This document shows positions 55,550-64,000 of a stretch of DNA of 64,000 nucleotides, in pieces; within the stretch, counting starts at the first letter, position 1, and each line of letters opens with the position of its first letter. Made by a program: the position numbers and the translations under genes. The stretch lies in NCBI GenBank assembly GCA_947311845.1, contig CAMZMU010000027.1, forward strand, positions 45,882,758 through 45,946,757, in the 5' to 3' direction. This DNA is from Poa pratensis (Eukaryota; Streptophyta; Magnoliopsida; Poales; Poaceae). Below the pieces are notes generated by a model. That model was not told the DNA's origin. It ran no database searches and saw only the letters and a list, made by a program, of their open reading frames with translations.

Positions 55550-56770
55550 TTACACAAATAAATTCAGAAAGAACAAAGTGACAAGCATAGGAAGATAAAA
55601 CAAGAATAACTTCAAAACTTTCAGCTTATAGAGAGGTGTTTTAATACCATGAAAATTTCTACAACCATATTCTCCTCTCTCATAATAATTTTCAGTAGCA
55701 TCATGAATAAACTCAACAATATAACTATCACATAAAGCATGCTTTTCATGATCTACAAACACATAATTTTTATCAAGCTCAAAAATAGTGGGATTAAAAC
55801 TTTCAAACCCACTTTTAACCATTTTGTAACAAGATGATTGATCAATCTCAAAATATATGGGACTCCTAGATAAAGTCAAGACCTCTCTAATCCCATTTTC
55901 ATTAGTAGTACAATTAATATTATCAAGTAACATAGGACCATCATCTAGAGCTTTATCATAAACATTTTCTAAACAAACTTTCTCATTACCATGCATTTCG
56001 AAATTAGGCACAAATAAAGGACTATCATAAGATTTATCAAAATAGCATGGATTATCATAGATAACAGGAGCATAATTATTCTCACAAGTTTTACTCATAG
56101 TAAATATTTCAAAAGAATCCACGGGAACATAACATTCATCCTTCTTTGATAAGCATGTGGGACAATCAAATAATGTAAGAGATAAAGAGTTACTCTCATT
56201 AGAAGGTAGGCATGGGTAGCTAATCCATTCTTCCTCCTTTTGTTCATCACTCTCCTCCTCTTTTTTATCTAATGAGCTTTCAGCTTCAGCAATTTCTTCT
56301 TCCACAGGTTCCTGCAAATTGTGAGTGCATTCTTGTGCATGAATGAGTCTCTCTTTATAATCAATGATATAACAATTATTGCTGAAATTTTCTATGCAAT
56401 AATTAAGGATAGAAGAGACCATATCTTTAAGGTTATTACAAGCAACACAAGTTTCATAATTTTTAGACATGAAGGATTCTATTTCAGAAGCTCCCATAAA
56501 TAAAACAAATTGTTCTACTTCAAATCCAAGATGAATATAGTTATTCCAATGATAGTTCACAATTAAAACTTCTTTACTAAACCCACATTGGAATTTAAGA
56601 TGTTTAGTATCCTGTTCAGAGTAACAATTTATATCATGGCGTTTAAGCAAAATTTCAGCAATTTGATTCAACTTTTTTAACACGCCTCTCATGACTTTAC
56701 CCTTAATTGATTCTCTATACTTCATATATAATTTTTTAACTTCCATAGAGGTTCTAGCATGTTCTTCCAT
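55550..56770 (-). CDS. LARD internal ORF, 406 codons, gag-like position
   Basis: Intact frame from ATG at 56770 to a stop at 55550, the only long ORF of the LARD, placed where gag lies (just after the primer site and leader). It starts MEEHARTSMEVKKLYMKYRE, has an acidic EEEIAEAESSLDKKEEESDE stretch in the middle, and ends with a conserved-looking block YFEIDQSSCYKMVKSGFESF, FNPTIFELDKNYVFVDHEK and a hydrophobic C-terminus LFLFYLPMLVTLFFLNLFV that could be a membrane segment. I recognise it as a protein commonly carried by this repeat family in cereals, but it has no clear Gag or zinc-knuckle motif and no known function. It is notable that it remains open while the autonomous elements around it are broken. 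Confidence 0.65.
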   Translation of the reverse strand: MEEHARTSMEVKKLYMKYRESIKGKVMRGVLKKLNQIAEILLKRHDINCYSEQDTKHLKFQCGFSKEVLIVNYHWNNYIHLGFEVEQFVLFMGASEIESFMSKNYETCVACNNLKDMVSSILNYCIENFSNNCYIIDYKERLIHAQECTHNLQEPVEEEIAEAESSLDKKEEESDEQKEEEWISYPCLPSNESNSLSLTLFDCPTCLSKKDECYVPVDSFEIFTMSKTCENNYAPVIYDNPCYFDKSYDSPLFVPNFEMHGNEKVCLENVYDKALDDGPMLLDNINCTTNENGIREVLTLSRSPIYFEIDQSSCYKMVKSGFESFNPTIFELDKNYVFVDHEKHALCDSYIVEFIHDATENYYERGEYGCRNFHGIKTPLYKLKVLKLFLFYLPMLVTLFFLNLFV

Positions 56771-57037
56771 AACAACAGTTTTTTAGATTTTCGGTTTTTC
56801 AAATTTTTATGGATTTTTGTGTATATAAGAAAAATAAAACAAGACAAAAATAAACTAGACAAAACTAAACTAAGCAAAACACAACTAAACAGAAATAAAC
56901 TAAGCACAAATAAACTAGACAAAAGTAAACTAGACAAAATGAAATAAAATAAAAACAGAGAGACAAGTAGAGTGTACTCCCCATGTGAACTTATGAGTAG
57001 AGCTATGCTCTCCGACAACGGCGCCAGAAAATAGTCT
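56771..57037 (-). other. LARD leader with AAACTAGACAAA repeats and primer site
   Basis: Contains short tandem variants of TAAACTAGACAAAA/TAAACTAAGCAAAA (about 56850-56945). The primer binding site at 57013-57028 has the minus-strand sequence TGGCGCCGTTGTCGGA. Confidence 0.7.
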
Positions 57038-58573
57038 TGGTAACCCATAAGTATAGGGGATCGCAACAGTCTTCGAGGGAAATAAATCCCAAATGTATTG
57101 ATTCGACACAAGGGGAGACAAAGAATACTTATAAGCCTTAACAGCAGAGTTGTCAATTCAGCTGCACCTGGAAAAGCACTAGTAACAGGGGTGATGTGAA
57201 AGCATCAGTAATATGAGAGCAATAGTAACAGTAACACAACAGCAGTAGCAGTAACACAGAGGTAATGGCACCAGAAAATAGTTGATACTACTTCTAATGG
57301 CATATAGGACCGAATGAGTATTTGATGATGACAGATGGACCGGAGTTCCCAGCTATCTACACTAGTGGCAACTCTCCAATAATAAGTGTTGGGTGAACAA
57401 ATTACAGTTGGGCAATTGATAGAATTGAAATAGCATTAAGACAGAACATCTAGTCTATCAATTATACGTAGGCTTGTTTTCCATATATAGTCATACGCGC
57501 TCGCAATGAGAAACTTGCACGACATCTTTTGTCCTACCAGCCCGTTTGCAGCGGGGTCTCAAGGGAATCTACTGGTAATTAAGGTACTCCTTTTAATAGA
57601 GCACCGGAGCAAAGCATTAACACTTAGTGAAAACATGTGATCCTCATATCTAAACCATCCCCTCCAGTTATCCCAGTTGCTGTCACTCTGGGGCCTCGGG
57701 TTCCGGACAGAGACATGTGCAAACAACTTGTAGATACAATCTAAGCAATAATTATAGAGTTTAAATCTAAGATCATGCCACTCGTGCACTAGTGACAAGC
57801 ATTAAACACAACAAGATTGCAACAACAATAACTTCATAAACTTTAATAGATAGACTGATCATAATGTAACAATTCATCGGATCCCAACAAACACAACACC
57901 GATTACATCAGATGGATCTCAATCACGTAAGGCAGCTCATGAGATCATTATATTGAAGTACATGGGAGAGAGAGTACCAACTAGCTACAGCTAGAACCTG
58001 TAGTCCTTGGGGGAAACTACTCACGGAGCATGATGGAGGCGGTGGCGTCGATGGAGAAGGCTTCGGGGGTCAATCCCCGTCCCAGCAAGGTGCCGGAATA
58101 TTACCTTCTGACCCCGAAACTAGGTTTTGATGGCGGCGGTGCTGCGGAACTCTTTCTGGAATATGATTGATTGTTTTAGGCTTTTTGAGGCCGGAGGATT
58201 ATATAGGCGAAAGGGCGGCGCGAGGGGGTGGCTGAGTCGGCCTCTCCACGTCACGGCGCCGCCCCCCCTCCAGGCCGCGCGACGGCATGGTGAGGAGGCC
58301 GTGGGCCTCCCCGGGCTTGCCCTTCTGGCTCCGTATACATGTCGGGAAAATAGGAGGCTGGGCTTTTGTTTCGTCCAATTCCGAGAATATTTCCAGAACA
58401 ACTTTTCTGGAATACAAAAACAGCAGAAAACAGGAACTGACACTGTGGCATCTCGTTAATAGGTTAGTCCCAGAAAATGTATAATAGTGATATATAGTGC
58501 ATATAAAACATGTGACATTGATATAAAACAAGCATGAAACATCAGAAATTATAGATACGTTTGCGACGTATCA
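57038..58573 (-). repeat. 5' LTR of LARD
   Basis: 1,536 bp, partner of 36696-38226 with scattered substitutions and small indels. Starts TGGTAACCC in plus coordinates (TGATAACCC in the other LTR) and ends CGACGTATCA. TATATA in minus context lies near 58200-58205. Confidence 0.92.
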
Positions 58574-58578
58574 TCTCT

Positions 58579-59219
58579 CATGACAAGGGATGCATCACGA
58601 AGCAAGACAAGGGATGAGCAGAGAGGGCCGGACCTTGAGGACCGGACGGTAGAGCTCCTGGAGCCGGCGGACGCAGACGCGCTTGCAGGTGTCGAGGAAG
58701 ACGCCCACCTCCTGCGCCGTCGACCCGCGCCGGAACAGGTGCCGGTACAGTGCTTCTTGTCCACCGCTTCGCCAGGTCCTTCTCCGCGTCGCCATCGCCG
58801 CATCTCGTCGCCGGCGCGGTCTCAATCTCCTCCTGCACGCAAGTTCGCGGCTCGCATTGCCGGCGTCGCGTCACCAGCACCTCTCCGCCGCCGTGGGATC
58901 TCGTCGCCGCCGGATTTTAACCCAAAACTCGATTCTTTGTCATGGATCGGTGGAGGGGAGTTGGGCGGCGCGAATCAAGGTGGAGGGGACTGCGGGGATG
59001 CGGGCTAAGGTGGAGGGGAGGGAAAAGAGCGGATCTTGGCGGCGAGTCGGCGGCGAGCGCGTCCGCGGTGAGCAGGAGCAGACAGCGTCGGCGGTGAGCG
59101 TGTCGGCGGCGACCGCGAGAGGGAGAAAAGGGGAGGGGGACTGTGGGTTTGGTCAGAAAGAAGGCGAGGGGTTTTTTTGCAAAACATCACGCGCGACGGA
59201 TATTCCTGGACGGAGGGAC
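58579..59219. other. Right arm of mariner-like element, GC-rich
   Basis: Resumes after the LARD's target duplication and ends in the right TIR (about 59165-59219). The first 250 bp are GC-rich. On the minus strand they read EALYRHLFRRGSTAQEVGVF and DTCKRVCVRRLQELYRPVL (58770-58640), which looks like a fragment of an ordinary protein-coding exon I cannot identify. The next part has GGTGGAGGGGA repeats. Confidence 0.5.
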
Positions 59220-59221
59220 TA

Positions 59222-59539
59222 CATACTTCAGATAGATAAACTTGCTCAGCTAATGAAACACGAGCAGCCGAGCACTCAACGGAGGCGGCGGATGGCCGGC
59301 GCGCGCTAGCCGTAGACGTGCGGGGTCGCGAGCATTTGAGGGGACCGGGAGGAGCAGGCAAGAGGGGGAGCCATGGGAGCAGAAGGGGACATTAAGCGTG
59401 TGGGTCGGGTCGCCGCAGCCAGCGGCAGTGGCGGTGCCGACGTCAGCCAGCGGCGGTGGCAGCGAGTTTTTTTTTTTGAAATCACGGTGGCAGCGAGTTA
59501 TTAATAGAGGAGAGAACGGGCACGAACACAGGTAGTATA
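59222..59539. other. Spacer, no gene seen
   Basis: GC-rich with short GGCGGTGGCAGCGAGTT repeats around a T run (59448-59501). No supported feature. Confidence 0.5.
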
Positions 59540-59776
59540 CTCTCTCCGTGTCAAAATACAAGGCGCGTTATTTTTAAGGTGATCTTTGACGCTCAACTTT
59601 GACCACCAATATATAACAAAATATAATGAATGAGAATGTATATATTGTATCGTTGGATTCGTCTTGCAAAATTCTTTAATTTCATATTTTTTTAATAATA
59701 ATTTTGGGTACATATTATAAGTACAAATCTTGACCAGCAAAATTAAAGGGCGCTTTGTATTTTGAGACGGAGGAAG
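59540..59776. mobile_element. Stowaway MITE, second copy (inverted)
   Basis: 237 bp with terminal repeats CTCTCTCCGTGTCAAAATAC and its near complement, TA on each side (59538-59539 and 59777-59778). The interior is the reverse complement of the MITE at 4517-4772, for example CGTTGGATTCGTCTTGCAAA. Confidence 0.88.
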
Positions 59777-59994
59777 TAGTATAAACACAGGTCATGCGAA
59801 TCCGTGACTTCTTTTTTTGAGCATCTGGGAATCGGGGAGTGGGCTAGCAGCCTAGCACAAGCCGGAGCGAGCCGAGCCCGATCAGCAGTAGGTGGATTGA
59901 TATGGGCCCTAAAGGACGGGCTGGACTCTACCAGTTCAGGTAATTGGAGGAACGCGGCGAGGAAAAAAAAGGGCCACCATTTCCTTCGCCACTA

Positions 59995-60073
59995 CGTATT
60001 GGAGAAGATTTGTCACACAAAAAAAACGTATTGGAGAAGATTTGTCACACAAAAAAAACGTATTGGAGAAGAT
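59995..60073 (+). repeat. 32-bp tandem repeat, 2.5 copies
   Basis: CGTATTGGAGAAGATTTGTC plus ACACAAAAAAAA is repeated at 59995-60026 and 60027-60058, with a partial copy to 60073. The first two copies are identical, suggesting a recent slip or duplication. Confidence 0.93.
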
Positions 60074-60325
60074 GCCGCCATGATTCGTGCATATCAAGCT
60101 TCTCTGTGTCCCTCGCGGCATCATCAGACTAAGACCAGTACGTGCTCCTCCGTATTGTGTACTCTGGTGCAGAGCCGATCGTGTGTGGTGTGTGTGAAAC
60201 ATGTCGCTGCGACGAACCCTCTATTCTCCTGAAAAATCTGCTGATAATATTGAAGACCTGGACTAAGAAATGTGCTGATCATGACATCATTTCTCGGTTT
60301 GCCATTTAATTCGGAAGACGTACTT

Positions 60326-60628
60326 TTTTAGGTAAGGGGGTGCGGGTCCCGGCCTCTGCATCAAAATGATGCACACAGCCATCCGCAATTATTCAACAAA
60401 GTCTTACAAAGTACAACATCGATCAAACCGAAGTCCGTCCAGAAACGCTACCACTATGATGGGGGTGACAAAGATCAAAGCCGCTTGCCTTGACCTCCCA
60501 GCCACACACATCATCCAAAACCGGAACACCGGTCCAGCAAACACTGCACGCGCACCGCATGCGCGCGCTACAGCAGTCGCTCCCGCCGTCTTCCACGAAC
60601 CCTTCTTCAGGACAAGATCAACGCAGAC
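60326..60628 (-). mobile_element. 303-bp minus-strand retroposon with 15-bp target duplication
   Basis: TCGGAAGACGTACTT occurs just before (60311-60325) and just after (60629-60643). On the minus strand the element ends GATGCAGAGGCCGGGACCCG then CACCCCCTTACCTAAAAAA, which is like the 3' end of plant LINEs. It is therefore probably a 5'-truncated LINE or a LINE-dependent short element. The plus-strand frame 60366-60707 crosses its edge and is not a gene. Confidence 0.8.
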
Positions 60629-60919
60629 TCGGAAGACGTACTTGCACGACTACGACACGGTGACTGATAGATGTGATGCAATGCAAGCACCCGTCTGCGC
60701 GTACTGAACAAGAAATCTTAAATGTTTTCAACCGATGAAAATTGTTGAGCCTCCTATATCGTCCTACATCAGATTAATGGACTACTTGAGAATCTGGATC
60801 CATGATTTGCTAGAAAATTATGCACAAACCGACTACTTAGCTGATGTGCTTTCTGTTTAGTTTGGTAGAGGGGATGGAAGATGCAGCCAAACTTTTCCTC
60901 CCGTTGGGGCCGGGCTCCA

Positions 60920-61557
60920 TGACAAAGAAGGTGTTTGTTCGATCAATTCTTGGAGACAGGAATTAATATGATAGTGATATCAATCACGGCGTCATTTCTC
61001 TGTTTGCCAATTAGGCTTAGTGATACTGCTCTTGAAATTAACGACGTGAGAGACAAACAATATTGCTTTCTACTTCAGCATTGGAAGAAGATGGTTAGTT
61101 GGACGAATATACAAAACTGGAGGATCTAGAGTGCTTATTCAACAAATTCTCAATTGTGGATCGAGCCAGGGAAATTTTGTTCACCAATTGTAGACGAGTC
61201 ACGAGATGATAAGCTTTCTAGGCGATTGAGCTGCATGGGTGTGGAAGATGGTACAATTCCGCATATAGGAAGAGCAGATCACGCAGCGTGCATGCTTCAT
61301 CTGATTTTGTTGCTAGTGAGTTTTTGGAAATGTTTGGGCTAGCGCATAGCCTATTTGGGCCAACCTCGGATAGTGATTCATAGTCACCAAGAGAGAAGCT
61401 TTGGAAGCAATTCGAAAAGGAAGCTCTAGACTATGGGGGCTGTATTCTTGAGAGTGGAAGAACCTAGTTCTGAAGATGTTGTAGAGGATTTTTTTTTTAA
61501 TCTTCCAACAATCATACGTGAGGATTTTGATCTCCCTCTGATGAAATCCAAAGCTAT
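60920..61557 (+). pseudogene. Degenerate gene relic, part 1
   Basis: Short frames in series look like decayed coding exons: LSDTALEINDVRDKQYCFLL (61018-61080), KLEDLECLFNKFSIVDRAR (about 61116-61172), and VFLRVEEPSSEDVVEDFFFN then LPTIIREDFDLPLMKSKAI (61441-61560). Stops and shifts separate them. The last frame is cut by the retroposon at 61558 and resumes at 62951. I cannot name the protein. Confidence 0.4.
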
Positions 61558-62936
61558 AATGCAAGCATACACAAATCTTTTCCCCTCTGCCTCCCGTGTC
61601 GCTCCTCTGGGGCGACACCGGGGGCCTCCCAAACCCTAGCCGCCGCCGGCCTCCCCCTACTCCTTCCCCCCCTCGTCGCCACCCGAGGAAGCTGCGGGGA
61701 AAGCCCGCGCGGCCGCCCGTGACGGCGGCGGCGGGGATTTCGCCGCTTCACCGCGTGGAGGGCTTTGGAAGCCGAGGCGGCGGCCTCGGATGGAGAGGCG
61801 ACACCGGCTTGGCGGCGAGCGGTGGTCGCGGGTGCAGAACGTCTCGCGTGGCCGTGCGGACGGCGCGGAGCCGGTGGGTGCCGGTCCTGGTCTGGGGGTC
61901 TTCGTGGCCGTCAGCGCCAGATCTGAAGCTCCAGATCTTCCTCCTCTCAGGTGCGTCCTTCCCCGCTCGATCTGTGGCTGGCTCTCCGGTTCTCGATCTG
62001 GTCGGGGTGGGAAGGTGAAGGCGACCGGGAGAAATCCCTGACCGGCCTGCTGGTCTCGACAGCGGCGACGCCTTTTAGGCGCCGTCTTCCTCCTTGGGGG
62101 CGCTGTCTGGTCTCCTCCCTTCCCCTTCCCCCTTGTGTCCCGGGTGAAAACCCTAACCTTCGGTTGGGCCGCGGCGGCGCCGCTGGCGTCGCTCTCCTTC
62201 TTGAAGGCACGGTCTTGGGAACGTGGGGGTCGTTGGGCTGCGTCTGTGTGGGTGGCGGTGTGCTGGTGTCCGGTGGGTGGTTCTGCGTGCGGCGTCTTCT
62301 TCATCGACTTGGGTGGCTGACCTGGGCTTGCTCGTGCTCCCCTTTGCTCTGTTCTGAGTTGCCGGCTGCTGCCAGCGTGTCCGGGTGGTCGGGGAAGGGT
62401 CCCCGCTGCCGTTGACAGCAGAACTGCAGGTTCGAAGGGCCAGGTCTTCATTTTTGCGTCTTTGGTCAGCCCCTTTCTGGCATTTGGTGCTTCTGCAGGG
62501 CAGGTGCCTCCCCCCCTTCTTCTTCGGCTTCCCCAACAACTTGCGTCTTCCGGCGTGGCGTGGCAGTGGCTGACGGCGTCGGTCGTGTGGAGCTCCAGCG
62601 TGGTTGCAGCTGGGCTCTCGGGTGAACCCCTCTGTTTGCCGACGGTGCGGCGTCCTTCGAGCCTGGACGAGAGGGAAAGGGTCCCTCTTCGACGACAGAG
62701 TTGGCGAGCTAGCGAGCTTGGTCTCCCGGTGTTGGTTTCCTCCTCGTTGACCTTTGCCTCGCTACTGTTCTCCGCAGCGGAGGAAGACGTTGATCTCAGC
62801 TTCTCAAGCGGAGCTTGCTTTCTTATTTCTGTGTGCTTGTGGTGTTGAGTTCTGTAAGCTGTTTTTTGTACCCTGTAATTGCCGTTGTTGGCTTTATTAA
62901 TTTAAAGCTGGGCTCTTTGAGCCTTTTATCTAAAAA
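61558..62936 (+). mobile_element. LINE-derived non-autonomous retroposon (1.38 kb)
   Basis: Flanked by the 14-bp duplication AAATCCAAAGCTAT (61544-61557 and 62937-62950) and ends in an A run after GCCTTTTATCTAAAAAA, the hallmarks of LINE-type insertion. The 5' half is GC-rich with a GTGTCGCTCC..GGGGCGACAC hairpin and AAACCCTAGCCGCCGCC. The 3' part TTGGCTTTATTAATTTAAAG is like plant LINE 3' UTRs. No ORF1 or RT remains, so it looks like a 5' UTR joined to a 3' UTR. Long frames inside are GC-rich shadows. Confidence 0.75.
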
Positions 62937-62950
62937 AAATCCAAAGCTAT

Positions 62951-63050
62951 TGCAAAGCTAACGAAGTATGCGCGCAGCCGGTCAGCAAGGAGCCAAGGAG
63001 ACACCGGAGCATTTCTCCATGCCTTCATGAACGAGGGTCGGGCCACTTAA
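62951..63050 (+). pseudogene. Degenerate gene relic, part 2
   Basis: After the second copy of the target duplication the frame continues as AKLTKYARSRSARSQGDTGA then FLHAFMNEGRAT and a stop at 63048-63050. It reads directly on from MKSKAI of part 1, so the retroposon landed in an open frame. Confidence 0.4.
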
Positions 63051-63640
63051 CGGGGTCTAAGAGCCAAGTATCCTCGTCCAAAAGGATAAGAGATTCCGGT
63101 GACGACTTTTACCAATTGTAGGTGCCTAGTAATCTTTTGGGAGAGAAGGGTAGGTAGTACTTGGGTGTCAACTGTCAAGGAGTGGCGGAACTGAACCTTG
63201 CCTGAAACGGTACAACTAGACTGTTAAATCATGTAAAAATCTAGTTCCTTTTCCGTGCACCGTCCTGAATTATACCCTATCAGACCACTGTATGTATTTC
63301 ATTCGCGCGAGCCCATACGCTTAATTATAGTGAGAAACAAGTGTGTTGCTCATGCTATAGTTTCAGAATTGTTTTTTTTCTTCCGAAGAAGGTTCAATTT
63401 CCGTCTTCTGATATAGTGTAACTGCATCTGTTCACAACTTGTCAGTTGTAACACCGGTATTTGGTCCATTTCCTTTTTCTGCCTCACAGTTATTGGTTAT
63501 CACAGTTCTCTTAGTGTTTTTAGTTATCTCTTCACATTATCATTCACGTGCATTGCTATAATCTTGACCTATCCATGGAGAACACAGCAAAGTTCTGTTC
63601 AAAGAGGAGGTATTGCTATTTTCCTCCCAACAATTTTTTT
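63051..63640. other. Spacer, no gene seen
   Basis: AT-rich with short frames. No repeat family recognised. Confidence 0.5.
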
Positions 63641-63644
63641 CTAG

Positions 63645-64000
63645 GGTTCCAAGATCGAAACTCCCCCGCGTCCCCCGCGTCGCCTCGCTTTGCGACACGG
63701 GGGAACCCTAGTCGCCGCCGCCGCTAGGACCTCCTCCCCCACCACCACGCCTCGCCGCCGCTGGAGTGGACGCCGGCAAAAGGCCTAAGCGCTCCCCAAG
63801 GAAAGTGGCGGCGGCCCGTTCCCCTCGTTTTCGCGAGCGCACCAGGCTTCAAGGAGAGGGCAGATGCGGCGCGGCTCTGCGGGCGAGGTGCGGCAGAGGG
63901 CGTCGAGGTCTTGGCGCTGCAGCGGCCAGGGGCGGCGCGGCCGTGGCGCGGCGGCTGCAGGAGGCGGCGGGGGCGCGGGCCCGCCGGGTGGCCGCGGGCG
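63645..64000 (+). mobile_element. Probable LINE-like 5' region, cut by window end
   Basis: CCGCGTCGCCTCGCTTTGCG, ACACGGGGGAACCCTAGTCG and CCGCCGCCG resemble in layout the 5' end of the retroposon at 61558 (a gcGTCGC..GCGAC hairpin, then CCCTAGTCGCCGCC). Arg/Gly-rich frames follow to the end of the window. The element continues outside. Confidence 0.45.

Larger units (their letters stand above)
36696..58573 (-). mobile_element. LARD-type LTR retrotransposon (21.9 kb with nested insert)
   Basis: LTRs at 36696-38226 and 57038-58573 are flanked by the target duplication TCTCT (36691-36695 and 58574-58578). On the minus strand the LTR begins TGATACGTC and the polypurine tract reads AAGCTTGGGGATGCT just before it (38227-38241). 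The primer binding site TGGCGCCGTTGTCGGA (57013-57028) lies near the other LTR. The internal region holds one long ORF and no RT, protease or integrase, so it needs a helper. Removing the nested Gypsy element leaves about 7.5 kb. The terminal and internal motifs match a family I know from pooid cereal repeats, though I cannot name it with certainty. Confidence 0.9.
33566..59219 (+). mobile_element. Mariner-like element, split by nested LTR elements
   Basis: The left end CTCCCTACGTCCGGAAATA... (33566) and the right end, whose complement begins GTCCCTCCGTCCAGGAATAT, are inverted partners. Similarity extends through (T)GTCGCG and a T-rich tract for about 45 bp. TA flanks both (33564-33565 and 59220-59221). 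Between them lies a mariner-type transposase pseudogene. Without the nested LARD (36696-58573 plus one 5-bp duplication) the element is about 3.8 kb. Confidence 0.75.

Noticed and set aside
60366..60707. 113-codon plus ORF
   Set aside because: It runs across the edge of the minus-strand retroposon and its target duplication.
61657..62451. 264-codon minus ORF
   Set aside because: GC-rich shadow frame over the 5' region of the LINE-derived retroposon.

Overview
The window is plant nuclear DNA from a grass, most likely a pooid cereal or forage relative. This rests on the element families: Stowaway MITEs, a CACTA end, Gypsy elements with antisense ORFs, an LTR family whose ends carry the TGATACGTCT type terminus, and LINE ORFs with a C-terminal RNase H domain. 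The exact species cannot be read from the sequence. Nearly everything is transposable element DNA in several layers of nesting, and I see no intact, recognisable host gene. One candidate low-copy gene-like locus (about 5.0-12.0 kb) has spliced-gene features but no family I recognise.

Layout, left to right. 1-1116 is the end of a CACTA transposon. 1619-4842 is a decayed LINE, split by a 1.36-kb non-autonomous Copia-like mini-element (1940-3299, target duplication AGTAG) and near its 3' end by a Stowaway MITE (4517-4772). 5040-12002 is the gene-like locus: a promoter-like GC-rich start, exon-like blocks with GT-AG borders, three local tandem duplications, a duplicated hairpin, an orphan 155-codon ORF, a candidate two-exon 134-codon ORF and a truncated coiled-coil ORF. 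That last ORF runs straight into a large minisatellite (12003-16233 and 28546-32236, about 7.9 kb) built from 8-, 6- and 8-bp words. A Gypsy element (16234-28545) splits the array. About 190 bp beyond the array is a textbook Helitron 3' terminus (hairpin plus CTAG, ending at 32430). The array and perhaps the gene fragments may therefore be Helitron cargo.

33566-59219 is a mariner-like element with a broken DD39D-type transposase. Inside it sits a 21.9-kb LARD-type LTR element (36696-58573, target duplication TCTCT), and inside that a complete-length Gypsy element (40023-54397, target duplication AAGCA). Beyond it lie a second Stowaway MITE of the same family as the first but inverted (59540-59776), a 303-bp minus-strand retroposon with a 15-bp target duplication (60326-60628), and a degenerate gene relic cut by a 1.38-kb LINE-derived retroposon with a 14-bp target duplication (61558-62936). 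A second LINE-like 5' region starts near 63645.

The two Gypsy elements share an organisation: gag, protease, RT, RNase H and integrase on one strand, and on the opposite strand, between pol and the 3' LTR, an intron-containing antisense ORF. That ORF has the putative gypsy-type transposon domain (PF04195 type) and coiled coils, and its own TATA box lies upstream. All their coding regions carry frameshifts, many of them one-base changes in homopolymers, so some breaks may be sequencing or assembly error. The most unusual object is the composite minisatellite. Its 22-bp period is not a multiple of three and no unit contains a stop in any frame, so all six frames stay open for kilobases and produce huge artefactual ORFs.
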